Origin: CAWDDA01 sp963813345
Lineage (GTDB): Bacteria > Acidobacteriota > Blastocatellia > RBC074
Reading direction: 5' to 3'
Length of the DNA stretch: 64,000 nt
Assembly (NCBI GenBank): GCA_963813345.1
Contig: CAWEYR010000004.1
Location: forward strand, 248,001 to 312,000
The position numbers were made by a program, and so were the translations under genes. The notes below the pieces were generated by a model. The model was not told where the DNA came from, did not search any database, and saw only the letters and a list, made by a program, of their open reading frames with translations. This document shows, one piece after another, positions 32,334 through 45,888 of the stretch; within the stretch, counting starts at the first letter, position 1, and each line of letters begins with the position of its first letter.

Positions 32334-32972
32334 TCATGACTTCTTCGCAAGACATTCGACCACGCATGTTTCAAGCTTGTCGCGTATACGGCAAGCTCGA
32401 ATACTGAGCGCGTTTATGGTGATGCCTAATCGCGCTGCCAGCTCTCTGCGATTCTCGATTTTTACCCGCTGTTCGCCGCTATAGTATTGAGAGATCAAGT
32501 CATAGGCGTCCCGGCCTAAACCCTGCAAGCATTCCTCAAGGCAAGCCATCATCTTTTCACGCGTTTCCTCGCCACCTCTCTCGTCAGGCGCAGGTTCATT
32601 AGCGGGTTCCTGATGATCTGGCAATTCGTCGAGGCTTACCTGACGCCGTTCTCCACGGCGGAGGTATTCGTGGAAGACGAATCTTGCGACAATGTAGCAG
32701 CTATGAGCGGGCGTCTCGCCTGCCATCGAGCCTTCCTCTTCGAGACGTCGCGCGATGCGGTTCAACGTCTCATCGGCTAAGTCATCTGGAGCAAGGCAGT
32801 TTCGGCGATCAAAATACTGAACCAGTCGGCGGCGCATTTCGAGGTACCGCTCGCCGCCTGAATCTGAGCTTTGATCGAGCCATGCGAGAAGCTGACTCCA
32901 TGCGCTGGGTGTCAGTGCCCAGTCTCTTTTCCTCTCGCGCGCAAGACGCGCATGAATGGAGGTATCTTTCAC
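32334..32972 (-). CDS. ECF-like sigma factor of the CHAT cassette
   Basis: 212 residues from GTG 32972, chosen because AGAGG lies 4 nt upstream; the GTG at 32993 has no site. Region 2 appears as RRLVQYFDRRNCLAPDDLAD ETLNR and RFVFHEYLRR; region 4 as YDLISQYYSGEQRVKIENRR followed by the helix-turn-helix ELAARLGITINALSIRACRI. This is the sigma-70-like type commonly seen ahead of CHAT or large secreted proteins in Acidobacteriota. It should direct RNA polymerase to a small regulon, possibly this operon itself. It is divergent from the rodZ-like gene. Confidence 0.78.
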   Translation of the reverse strand: MKDTSIHARLARERKRDWALTPSAWSQLLAWLDQSSDSGGERYLEMRRRLVQYFDRRNCLAPDDLADETLNRIARRLEEEGSMAGETPAHSCYIVARFVFHEYLRRGERRQVSLDELPDHQEPANEPAPDERGGEETREKMMACLEECLQGLGRDAYDLISQYYSGEQRVKIENRRELAARLGITINALSIRACRIRDKLETCVVECLAKKS

Positions 32973-33158
32973 TTCACCTCTCGAGGCAGGCACGGATGAG
33001 TATAGTGGCTCGATCGAAATAGCTCACTCAAATTCTTCGCTCGACCGATCAACACGTTGACACTCTGGAAGTTTGTGCGTAAGCTTAAAAATTAAATTAA
33101 ATGATTAGTTGCCTCCACACATCCCACCTATACGTGTATTTGAGGCGAAGAAGACGAC

Positions 33159-33911
33159 ATGCCATCACTGGGCCAGGAACTCAAAGACGCTAGAGAACAA
33201 CGCGGGGTCCCGTTACGCTCAATATCTGAGGCGACCCACATCGGGATGCGCTTCCTGCAGGCAATTGAGAATGATGACTATGATCAACTGCCCGGAGGCA
33301 TCTTCAACAAGTCCTTCGTCCTGAAATACGCCGGCCAGGTAGGGCTTGACGAGGATCAGGTAGCTGCGCGGTACGATCAGCTCATGACTGAAAAGGGAGT
33401 CGAGCCACCGAAAGTCTCCGTCTCGTACCTGGAGGATTTCGAAGAACGCTCGTCTTCGAGCCGATTCTGGCTGCCGGCTCTGATCTTCATGATCCTTTGC
33501 GCCGCTGCATATGCGGCCTATCAGTACTCGTCTTCCGCCGGGCAGCCGCAGGATCAGGTTGCACAGAGCGCGACTCCAACACCTTCGGTCGCTCCGTCAG
33601 CGACAGTAACTCCAACCCCGGAGCCAACACCTGAAACGGCGCGCGAATTACGGCTTCGAATCGCTGCCAACGACGGAGATTGCTGGATGCGTATCGGTAC
33701 GGATGACGCGCAACCGCAAATCCTGACCTTGCGAACCGGAGAATCGCAGGACTTTGTTGCGACTGACCGGCTGGTCCTCGACCTTGGAAACGTCCTGACG
33801 GTCAATGTGGAACTCAACGGCAAGCCGATGCGGCTCGAGCCGAATGTCGGCAAGACACGATTAAAGAATGTTGTCATCACGAAGGACAATTATCAGCAGT
33901 TTCTGCAGTAG
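33159..33911 (+). CDS. RodZ-like helix-turn-helix membrane protein
   Basis: 250 residues. The N-terminal HTH_25 domain (LGQELKDAREQRGVPLRSIS ... FLQAIENDDYDQLPGGIFNK) is followed by an acidic linker, one membrane helix at about 105-125 (FWLPALIFMILCAAAYAAYQY), a Pro/Thr-rich stretch and a C-terminal DUF4115 beta domain (AANDGDCWMRIGTDDAQPQI to VVITKDNYQQFLQ). RodZ links MreB filaments to the envelope and sets rod shape. It ends 14 bp before guaB and probably shares its transcript. Length is somewhat short for RodZ, but the domain order matches. Confidence 0.85.
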   Translation: MPSLGQELKDAREQRGVPLRSISEATHIGMRFLQAIENDDYDQLPGGIFNKSFVLKYAGQVGLDEDQVAARYDQLMTEKGVEPPKVSVSYLEDFEERSSSSRFWLPALIFMILCAAAYAAYQYSSSAGQPQDQVAQSATPTPSVAPSATVTPTPEPTPETARELRLRIAANDGDCWMRIGTDDAQPQILTLRTGESQDFVATDRLVLDLGNVLTVNVELNGKPMRLEPNVGKTRLKNVVITKDNYQQFLQ

Positions 33912-33925
33912 CGGTATTTAGCCCT

Positions 33926-35392
<1,467 letters not shown>

Positions 35393-35516
35393 TGGTCAGA
35401 GTTCAAGCTTCAGCTTGTCACGAGCCGCGAAGCGTGCGAGTCGCTGGATCGAGTCCTTGTGATGAAGACTCGCACGCTTCGCAGCTCGTGAGCAAGCTAA
35501 AGCTTGAACTCTGAAC
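35393..35516. repeat. Nested palindrome, GAGTTCAAGCTT family, copy 2
   Basis: The left arm TGGTCAGAGTTCAAGCTTCA.. (35393-35442) and right arm ..AAAGCTTGAACTCTGAACC (35467-35516) pair over about 50 bp. An inner hairpin of CGAAGCGTGCGAGTC / GACTCGCACGCTTCG lies within. It starts 1 bp after the guaB stop and ends 15 bp from the typA stop, between convergent genes. Confidence 0.88.
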
Positions 35517-35531
35517 CCTGACCCCTTCTTC

Positions 35532-37334
<1,803 letters not shown>

Positions 37335-37358
37335 TACCCGTGCATGTTGACATGTACT

Positions 37359-37384
37359 GTCGTACCGCCTTCAGGCGGAATCTT
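37359..37384 (+). repeat. Single arm of the GTACCGCCTTCAGGCGG family
   Basis: GTCGTACCGCCTTCAGGCGG plus AATCTT, nearly identical to the arm at 8217-8242 and the single arm at 17194. It ends 13 bp before the S9 peptidase ATG, so its small hairpin would lie in the leader mRNA just ahead of the ribosome site. Confidence 0.85.
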
Positions 37385-37397
37385 GGGGGTAACCAAC

Positions 37398-39444
<2,047 letters not shown>

Positions 39445-39461
39445 GGAGAAAGAATAGAGCC

Positions 39462-39562
39462 AGCGGGAACACATTCGAAAAGATGCACGGAAAGACACGG
39501 AGCATCTTCAATTGATCTGTCCGATGCTCGCTTCCGTCTTCTTCCGTGACCTGTTCCCGTGG
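39462..39562. repeat. Degenerate palindrome, CACGGAAAGACACGG family
   Basis: The left arm (GGGAACACATTC...GCACGGAAAGACACGGAGC) pairs loosely with the right arm (GCTCGCTTCCGTCTTCTTCC...CTGTTCCC). It is a diverged relative of the element at 45031-45139 and lies between two convergent genes. Confidence 0.55.
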
Positions 39563-39573
39563 TCTTCTCATCC

Positions 39574-40278
39574 TCACCACACCTTCCAGGCAGCGTTTCC
39601 TGAGTCCCATATCTGATTGAACTCGAGATTGTCCTTGAAGGTATCCATGCATTTCCAGAAGCCGTCGTGCTGATAGGCGATCAGTTGCCGCTCGCGTGCC
39701 AGCTGCTCGAGGGGCTCGCGCTCGAGCACGCTGTCATCTTCGAGATAATCGAGCACGCGGCGGTTGAAAACGAAGAATCCGCCGTTGACCCAATCACTCA
39801 TAACAGGCTTCTCCTGAAACGCCGTTACGGCACCCGCGTTGTCGAGCTTGATCAGACCGAAATTTGATCGCGGATGCACTGCAGTCAGCGTAGCAAGGCG
39901 CCCGTGCTGTCTGTGGAATGCGATCAGGTCCGCGAGATTCACGTTCGAAAGACCGTCACCGTAAGTCACAGCAAAGCTCTCTTCGTCTTCGAGGAACGCT
40001 GCGACGCTCTTAACCCGGCCCCCGGTGTTTGTATCTTCACCAGTATCGACGAGCGTCACGTTCCAGTCCTCCTGATTGTTCTCGGCAAAGTACTCCCGGA
40101 TAGAATTGCCGAGATAACCCAGACACAGCACAAAATCATTCAGACCATAGTTCGAATAGAGCTTCAGCAAATGCCAGATGATTGGTTTGCCACCGATATC
40201 AACCAGTGCCTTAGGCACCGACACACCGTGCTCGCCAAGGCGCGTCCCGCGCCCTCCACAAAGGATTACTGTTTTCAT
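39574..40278 (-). CDS. Sugar nucleotidyltransferase, glucose-1-phosphate cytidylyltransferase-like
   Basis: 234 residues. Rossmann-type nucleotidyltransferase: VILCGGRGTRLGEHGVSVPK (nucleotide loop), GGKPIIWHLLKLYSNYGLND, FAVTYGDGLSNVNL (metal Asp), HPRSNFGLI, and WVNGGFFVFNRRVLDYL. The pattern is nearest to RfbF, which makes CDP-glucose for deoxysugar synthesis, though the family also holds other NDP-sugar synthases and the protein is slightly short. It is the third gene of a minus-strand group with a glycosyltransferase and a hydrolase, suggesting a cell-envelope sugar role. Confidence 0.85.
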   Translation of the reverse strand: MKTVILCGGRGTRLGEHGVSVPKALVDIGGKPIIWHLLKLYSNYGLNDFVLCLGYLGNSIREYFAENNQEDWNVTLVDTGEDTNTGGRVKSVAAFLEDEESFAVTYGDGLSNVNLADLIAFHRQHGRLATLTAVHPRSNFGLIKLDNAGAVTAFQEKPVMSDWVNGGFFVFNRRVLDYLEDDSVLEREPLEQLARERQLIAYQHDGFWKCMDTFKDNLEFNQIWDSGNAAWKVW

Positions 40279-40298
40279 GCGTTAGTTGTCTTTGGAAT

Positions 40299-41169
40299 TT
40301 ACTTGTACCCGATGAGCCGATTCTTCACGAGAAATGCTGTCACCGAGTCATTGAATTTTTGCGGTTCGTCCATCATCAGAAAGTGGCTTACCCCTTCCCA
40401 TTTCTGATACTCCATATTCGGCGCAATGCTCTTCGCATAGTTTTCATAGTCGGCCGTCCAGAAGGGATTCGGCGCCATCAAAGCCAGTACAGGGACTCGA
40501 ATCGGATCATCCTTCCAGATCGAGTCGTCCACCATCGATTCCATTGCGCCAACGATCGCGGGTTGCGGCGTGTTCAGCATTGATGCCCTGATCTGCTCGA
40601 TGGTCTTTGGATTCTTGACGGTGCCAGTCATCGCTGAAATGACGCCTTCGATGGCCTGCTTGTGATTTGGTCCGCGAAACTGAGCAAGCATCTGCTCTGC
40701 TACCTCACCCCGAAAGAATGGCTTAAGCGAACCATCAACAATCACGAAGGCAAGGGTCTTTTCGGGAAAGATCCGGTAGAACTGACGAATTACAGGTGTC
40801 CCCATGCTATGCCCGACGAGCACTGCCTTTCGGACCCCGGCATCTTCCATAACGGCGTTAACCGAGCGCGCGAAGAGATCCATTGTGATCTTCGAAGCCG
40901 GCATCCCGCTGGCTCCGTGACCAGGAAGATCGAGTCGCAATCACGCGCGTCTTGTCTTTGAATGCAGGGATATTGCCATTCCAGAACCCCAGATCGCACG
41001 ACCAGCCGTGAACAAACACCAGCGCTTCAGACCCTTTACCGTAATCAACATAGTTCACCTTTGCCCCATCGAATTTGACGGAACGGGCTTTCTCCGGCGG
41101 TGTCTGCGGCGTAGCGCTAACTGCAAGGACCAGCAACAGGAGCAAGCATATGCAATTCAGAGTTCGCAT
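40299..41169 (-). CDS. Secreted alpha/beta hydrolase, one frameshift
   Basis: About 289 residues; ATG with an AAGAAGG ribosome site. Signal peptide LNCICLLLLLVLAVSATPQ. Fold motifs: VFVHGWSCDLGFW (oxyanion region), nucleophile elbow VGHSMGTP, a cap domain, and the catalytic His in GVSHFLMMDEP. The frame breaks near 40940, inside RVIA-LDLPGHGASG; the span is 3n+1. The start overlaps the end of the glycosyltransferase gene by 13 bp. Esterase or lipase activity is likely; the substrate is unknown. Confidence 0.85.
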
Positions 41170-41951
41170 GCCTTCTTCTTCTCCTTTGGGTAGTCGACGT
41201 TCCTCTTTTCCCAGAGCTTGGCATATTTCAAAAAGACACTGTATGCCGTAAACATCGAGATTATCAAACCAGGTATCCCGTCACGAAATCCCTGCTTTAG
41301 TATGAACGTGCGAAAAAAGACTGCCAGCGGAACTCCCAGAAGTTCCGGTCCCTTTATCTTGCGGCCGTTTCGGTCGAGATAGTCTGCGGCCAGCGACGAA
41401 TATGAATTGAGCACTTCCTGATGCTCGGTCAGATTACGCTTGGTGTAATGGCGCAGCTCGCCATCCAGAATCTCGACGCGTCCGCGCACTCGGGCGGTTT
41501 CGTGAGGGGCCACGCCATCCCAGTAGCTGGCTGCCTTGCGATATAGCCGCATCTGGTAGTCCGGATACCACGTCGAATGCCGGATCCATCGGCCGAGGTA
41601 ACGCGTTTGTCTCGCGATCCGGTATCCGTCAGGCAGCGAGCTCGGATCCCGTTGGCGCAGCAGTTCGATCGATTTGCGGAGTTCGGGCGTCACTCGCTCG
41701 TCGGCATCGATCCAGAAGATCCAATCACCAGTCGTCATTGAATCTGAATACTCGTGCTTGTCCTTGTAACCGCGAAATTCGCGATTGTAGATGCGGTCAG
41801 TGTAGCGCCGCGCGATCTCGAGAGTCCGGTCGGTAGAGTTCGAGTCAACGATCACGATCTCATCAGCCCACGCGACCGATTCGCACACTGGCCCGATGTT
41901 GTCCTCTTCATTGAAGACGTTAATCTTGACCGAGATCTTCATAACGAGCAT
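41157..41951 (-). CDS. Family 2 glycosyltransferase, WaaE/KdtX-like
   Basis: 264 residues. ISVKINVFNEEDNIGPVCES, VIVDSNSTDRTLEIARRYTD, GDWIFWIDADERVTPEL (DxD metal site), RIARQTRYLGRWIRHSTWYP, and GEILDGELRHYTKRNLTEH-like blocks match the lipopolysaccharide-core beta-glycosyltransferases of WaaE type. Two in-frame ATGs (41951, 41942) are both possible; neither has a clear ribosome site. It heads a minus-strand group with the alpha/beta hydrolase and nucleotidyltransferase and abuts a large palindrome upstream. Confidence 0.87.
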   Translation of the reverse strand: MLVMKISVKINVFNEEDNIGPVCESVAWADEIVIVDSNSTDRTLEIARRYTDRIYNREFRGYKDKHEYSDSMTTGDWIFWIDADERVTPELRKSIELLRQRDPSSLPDGYRIARQTRYLGRWIRHSTWYPDYQMRLYRKAASYWDGVAPHETARVRGRVEILDGELRHYTKRNLTEHQEVLNSYSSLAADYLDRNGRKIKGPELLGVPLAVFFRTFILKQGFRDGIPGLIISMFTAYSVFLKYAKLWEKRNVDYPKEKKKACEL

Positions 41952-42107
41952 GCCTGGGAGCGCCTGGGAGCGTCGTCGGCAGGGAGAGGTACGTTGTACC
42001 GGCGTTTAGCCGGAAGCGTGACATTCAAGCTAGCTCGAATGTCACGCTTCCGGCTAAACGCCGGTACAACGTACTCTCCCTGGCGAGACGCTTCCTGGCT
42101 CCCAGGT
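41952..42107. repeat. Composite nested palindrome filling the uvrA-glycosyltransferase gap
   Basis: The inner arms GTACGTTGTACCGGCGTTTA.. and ..TAAACGCCGGTACAACGTAC (about 41990-42073) pair almost perfectly and include CGTGACATTC / GAATGTCACG near the centre. Outer arms (CTGGGAGCGCCTGGGAGCG against CGCTTCCTGGCTCCCAGG) belong to a second family. The element runs exactly from the glycosyltransferase start codon to the uvrA stop codon. Confidence 0.9.
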
Positions 42108-44942
42108 TCAATTCAGCCTACCATTGAGAACCGGTCTTAGAGCCTGTCCCGTATAGGATTTGCGATTGCGTGCGACAAGTTCCGGCGGCCCTTCTGCTAC
42201 GACGCGACCACCCTCATCACCACCTTCGGGACCGAGGTCTATAACCCAGTCTGCCGACTTGATCACATCGAGATGATGCTCAATCACGATTACCGTGTTT
42301 CCAAGGTCAACCAGTCGCTGCAGTACATCAAGAAGCTTTCGAACATCCTCGAAATGAAGTCCGGTCGTAGGCTCGTCGAGAATATAGACCGTTCTGCCCG
42401 TCGCTCGGCGTGAGAGCTCTTTGGCGAGCTTAGTGCGCTGAGCTTCACCGCCAGAAAGTGTGGTCGCCGATTGGCCCAGCTTCAGATAGCCAAGGCCGAC
42501 TTCGCTCAGCGTCTGAAGCTTTGTCTTGATCTGAGGAATATTCCCTAGCAGTTCGAGCGCATCATCGATGGTTGTGTCGAGCACCTGCGCAATATTCAAT
42601 CCCTGGTACCGCACATCAAGTGTCTCGCGGTTATACCGGGCTCCCCGACAGACCTCACAGGTTACGTACACGTCCGGCAGAAAATTCATCTCGATGCATT
42701 TGACCCCATCGCCCTGGCACGCCTCGCATCGGCCCCCTTTGACATTGAACGAGAATCTCCCCGGTTTGTACCCGCGCTCACGACTTTCAGGAAGCATCGC
42801 GAACAGCTCTCGAATCGGCGTAAAGACACCAGTGTACGTTGCCGGATTTGATCGAGGGGTTCTCCCGATGGCTGACTGGTCTATCTCGATAATCTTGTCG
42901 ATCAGATCGATCCCTTCGATCGTCGCGTGTGCTCCGGGCTCTGCAAGGCTGCGGTAGAGCTTTCGCGCTACCGCCCGAAAAAGAATGTCTTCTACAAGCG
43001 TCGATTTGCCCGAACCCGAGACTCCCGTAACAACATTGAAGAGACCAAGAGGGAAGTTGACATCGATGTTTTTCAGGTTGTGCTCCGTGGCACCCAGAAC
43101 CGTGAGACCCTTTCCGTTTGGTGAGCGGCGAACTTCGCGGACCGGAATCTTGAGCTCGCCTGCAATGTAGCGACCGGTGAGTGACTCTTTGACTCGTGAG
43201 ATTTCTTCCGGCGTCCCGACAGCTACGACCTCGCCACCGTGCGTACCGGCGCCAGGGCCAAGATCGACGACATAGTCTGCGCGGCGAATCGTCTCTTCAT
43301 CGTGTTCGACCACAAGAACGGTGTTGCCAAGATCGCGAAGCTGTTCGAGCGTTTCCAGCAACCGCCGGTTGTCGCGCGGATGGAGTCCGATCGAAGGCTC
43401 ATCGAGCACGTACAACACACCGCGCAACTGCGAACCAATCTGCGTAGCCAGCCGGATTCTCTGGCTTTCGCCGCCTGAAAGACTCGATGCCGGACGATCG
43501 AGCGTCAGATATCCCAGTCCTACGAGCTCGAGAAACTTCAGACGATCGCGAATCTCTTTCAAGATTCGACCTGCGATCAGCTCCTCGCGTGCAGTCAACT
43601 TGAGCGCTGAAAGCGCAGCAACAGCACCATCAACCGGAAGTGAGGTGTAGTCAGAGATCGAACGCCCATTGATCCTTACGGCCAGCGATTCGGGTTGAAG
43701 ACGTTTCCCGCCACACGCACGGCACGTGATCGGGGAGACAAGCGATTCGAGCGACGATCGCGACCGATCAACCCACGAATCACTTTCGTCCGAGAGTTTC
43801 TGGAGCGCTTCGAGGAGCCACGTCGTCGCGCCTCGCCATTCCGCCTGATACCGGTAGTCCCCGTAACGGAATTCGATCTTCTCATCGTGTCCGAAGAAAA
43901 AAACCTCTTTCGCTCTCTTCGGCAGTGATTCGAACGAGTGCGATGCATTGGAGCCAAAGAGTCCGGCAATCGCGATCAACGCCTCGCGCAGGTAAGAATC
44001 TGTCGACTTGTCGGCGCCATCGACAAAGGTAAGCTGTCCGATCGGTATCTTTTCATCGCTGATGATCTTGTTCGGATCGACTTCGAGCCGCGTTCCAAGA
44101 CCATGACACGATCGACATGCGCCATACGCGCTGTTGAACGAAAAAGATCGCGGTTCGAGTTGAGGAATCGAAACGCCACAGTCAACGCAAGCCATTCTCT
44201 CGGAATAGAGACGGTCGTCTCCGTCGACGATGGACAAACCGACGAGGCCATCAGTCAGCTTGAGTGCAGTTCTGACCGACTCCTCGAGGCGTGCCGTGAT
44301 GCCAGCCTTGATGAGAAGCCTGTCAACAACCACCTCAATCGTATGATTGCGTCGCTTGTCGAGTCGAATATCCTCGTCGAGTGAACGCATCTCGCCGTCT
44401 ACACGGGCGCGCGTAAAACCCGACTTCTGCATCTTCTCGAGCTCTTTCCGGAACTCGCCCTTTCGACCGCGGACGAGAGGCGCAAGGATCATCACCCGCT
44501 CGCCTTCCGGAAGATCGAGGATGCTCTGAACAATCTGTTCCGTGGATTGACGCGCTATCGGACGGCCGCAAATGTGGCAGTGCGGGTGACCGATCGATGA
44601 ATAGAGAAGGCGAAGATAGTCGTAGACCTCGGTGACCGTTCCAACAGTCGATCGCGGACTGCGGCCGGTTGTGCGCTGTTCGATCGAGATTGCCGGTGAA
44701 AGCCCTTCGACTGCATCAACATCGGGTTTCTCGAGCTGTTCAAGGAATTGTCTTGCGTAGGCGGAAAGCGATTCCACATAGCGTCGCTGGCCTTCGGCAT
44801 AGATCGTATCAAACGCAAGCGAAGACTTGCCGGACCCACTCAACCCCGTAATGACGGTAAGGCGGTTGCGCGGAATCTGAAGATTGATGTTCTTCAGGTT
44901 ATGCTGGCGCGCGCCCCGCACTGTGATCTTTTCGATAGCCAT
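42108..44942 (-). CDS. uvrA: Excinuclease ABC subunit A
   Basis: 944 residues, full length. DNA-damage-sensing ATPase of nucleotide excision repair. Two ABC modules: Walker A GLSGSGKSSLAFDT and GVSGSGKSTLVEDI; signatures SSLSGGESQRIRLATQ and TTLSGGEAQRTKLAKE; Walker B VLYVLDEPSIGL and VYILDEPTTGL. Zinc modules include CHICGRP, CVDCGVSIPQL, CRSCHG, CEACQGDG and CEVCRG. Motif SIEQRTTGRSPRSTVGTVTE is typical. The frame is intact. A second uvrA-like gene lies 14 kb downstream. Confidence 0.97.
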   Translation of the reverse strand: MAIEKITVRGARQHNLKNINLQIPRNRLTVITGLSGSGKSSLAFDTIYAEGQRRYVESLSAYARQFLEQLEKPDVDAVEGLSPAISIEQRTTGRSPRSTVGTVTEVYDYLRLLYSSIGHPHCHICGRPIARQSTEQIVQSILDLPEGERVMILAPLVRGRKGEFRKELEKMQKSGFTRARVDGEMRSLDEDIRLDKRRNHTIEVVVDRLLIKAGITARLEESVRTALKLTDGLVGLSIVDGDDRLYSERMACVDCGVSIPQLEPRSFSFNSAYGACRSCHGLGTRLEVDPNKIISDEKIPIGQLTFVDGADKSTDSYLREALIAIAGLFGSNASHSFESLPKRAKEVFFFGHDEKIEFRYGDYRYQAEWRGATTWLLEALQKLSDESDSWVDRSRSSLESLVSPITCRACGGKRLQPESLAVRINGRSISDYTSLPVDGAVAALSALKLTAREELIAGRILKEIRDRLKFLELVGLGYLTLDRPASSLSGGESQRIRLATQIGSQLRGVLYVLDEPSIGLHPRDNRRLLETLEQLRDLGNTVLVVEHDEETIRRADYVVDLGPGAGTHGGEVVAVGTPEEISRVKESLTGRYIAGELKIPVREVRRSPNGKGLTVLGATEHNLKNIDVNFPLGLFNVVTGVSGSGKSTLVEDILFRAVARKLYRSLAEPGAHATIEGIDLIDKIIEIDQSAIGRTPRSNPATYTGVFTPIRELFAMLPESRERGYKPGRFSFNVKGGRCEACQGDGVKCIEMNFLPDVYVTCEVCRGARYNRETLDVRYQGLNIAQVLDTTIDDALELLGNIPQIKTKLQTLSEVGLGYLKLGQSATTLSGGEAQRTKLAKELSRRATGRTVYILDEPTTGLHFEDVRKLLDVLQRLVDLGNTVIVIEHHLDVIKSADWVIDLGPEGGDEGGRVVAEGPPELVARNRKSYTGQALRPVLNGRLN

Positions 44943-45030
44943 CCGAAACTACTGATTTTATAGGACACGCGCCGTCATCGGCAACAGGGATCGGGCGTCA
45001 GAAAAGTCTCACGCGAAGCCGCGAAGAGTT

Positions 45031-45139
45031 ACCACGGAACACACGGATAAAAGCCACGGAAAGACACCGAAACAACCAGAAAGACACTTTAAGAATTAAT
45101 TCCGTGTTTTTCCGTGTCTCTTTCCGTGTGTTCCGTGGT
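45031..45139. repeat. Palindrome of ACGGAACACACGGA words, overlapping a gene end
   Basis: The left arm ACCACGGAACACACGGATAA.. pairs with the right arm ..CTTTCCGTGTGTTCCGTGGT (40-bp imperfect arms). The right arm forms the C-terminal codons of the minus-strand methyltransferase. It fills most of the gap before uvrA. Confidence 0.85.
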
Positions 45140-45793
45140 ACCTTCCTGATTTGCTGCTCTCGCGATCAGGTAGATCAGCGATCGATTTGTGCCTCCGCTC
45201 TTCAGTCTTTTGGCCCAGGAGGTTTGCAGGGCAGGCCATTCCGAAGGACCGAGCATTCCGCTTTCGATAATCTCAAAAGCGGCAGCCCGGTACCTTGGAA
45301 TCAGCACGTCCGAAACATATTCTGGCGTTAAAGACCCCAATCCAAGGCGTTCTATCTCACTTTTGTCGCGTTCGAAATCGAGGCCAATCACGACCTCAAG
45401 AAGGGCATCGGCCGCGCAGACTCGTCTCATTCCCTCAAGTGCGGCCCGATCTCCGGTTGCGACTGCGCGGAGAAGGCTTCCCCAGGGAAAATGTACATGC
45501 ACTTCATCGGCAATTCCGTCGAGCTCAGATGGGAGGTCTTCGACTGCAGCCTGAACGAAGAGAACGTTTGGAAGACCGCCTTTAGCGGGCTTTCTGTGAA
45601 CTTTCTCGGAAATCTTCTCGAGAGCGCTCGTGCTCGCGTCTATTCCGATGTAGAAGCGATGAGGGTTCCGCTGAGCACACTGGTATACAAAGCGTCCGTC
45701 GCCTGTCCCCAGGTCGATGATCACGCCTTCTGCGGTAGGGAGAGATGAGTTCTCGAAGTGCTTGTTAATCGAGCAAATAGAAGGCTTTTCCAC
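45089..45793 (-). CDS. NpmA/KamB-type 16S rRNA (adenine-1408-N1)-methyltransferase homologue
   Basis: 234 residues from a GTG. The SAM-binding start IIDLGTGDGRFVYQCAQRNP with FYIGIDAS, the family block HRKPAKGGLPNVLFVQAAVE, ADEVHVHFPWGSLLR and TSWAKRLKSGG match the NpmA/KamB group. Both tryptophans used by NpmA to hold flipped A1408 appear conserved (FPWG and SWAKRL). Known members block kanamycin- and apramycin-type aminoglycosides; many soil bacteria carry uncharacterised relatives. The last 18 residues are encoded by a palindromic repeat and are not family sequence. Activity is inferred from motifs only. Confidence 0.82.
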   Translation of the reverse strand: MEKPSICSINKHFENSSLPTAEGVIIDLGTGDGRFVYQCAQRNPHRFYIGIDASTSALEKISEKVHRKPAKGGLPNVLFVQAAVEDLPSELDGIADEVHVHFPWGSLLRAVATGDRAALEGMRRVCAADALLEVVIGLDFERDKSEIERLGLGSLTPEYVSDVLIPRYRAAAFEIIESGMLGPSEWPALQTSWAKRLKSGGTNRSLIYLIARAANQEGTTEHTERDTEKHGINS

Positions 45794-45873
45794 GCACCAC
45801 TCTTAACATATGGCTCTCCTTCCTCGAATTCCACTTTACCACGCGGCAGGCGGGCGAGACAGATTGAAATGTG

Positions 45874-45888
45874 ATATAAATGTTATAT
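45874..45888 (+). promoter_or_regulatory. AT-rich palindrome overlapping the ROK gene start
   Basis: ATATAA-ATG-TTATAT is a perfect 6-bp inverted repeat that runs into the ROK start codon at 45887. It includes a TATAAA-like -10 box about 8 nt before the ATG, and no ribosome site is visible. A leaderless transcript or an operator is possible. Confidence 0.3.
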
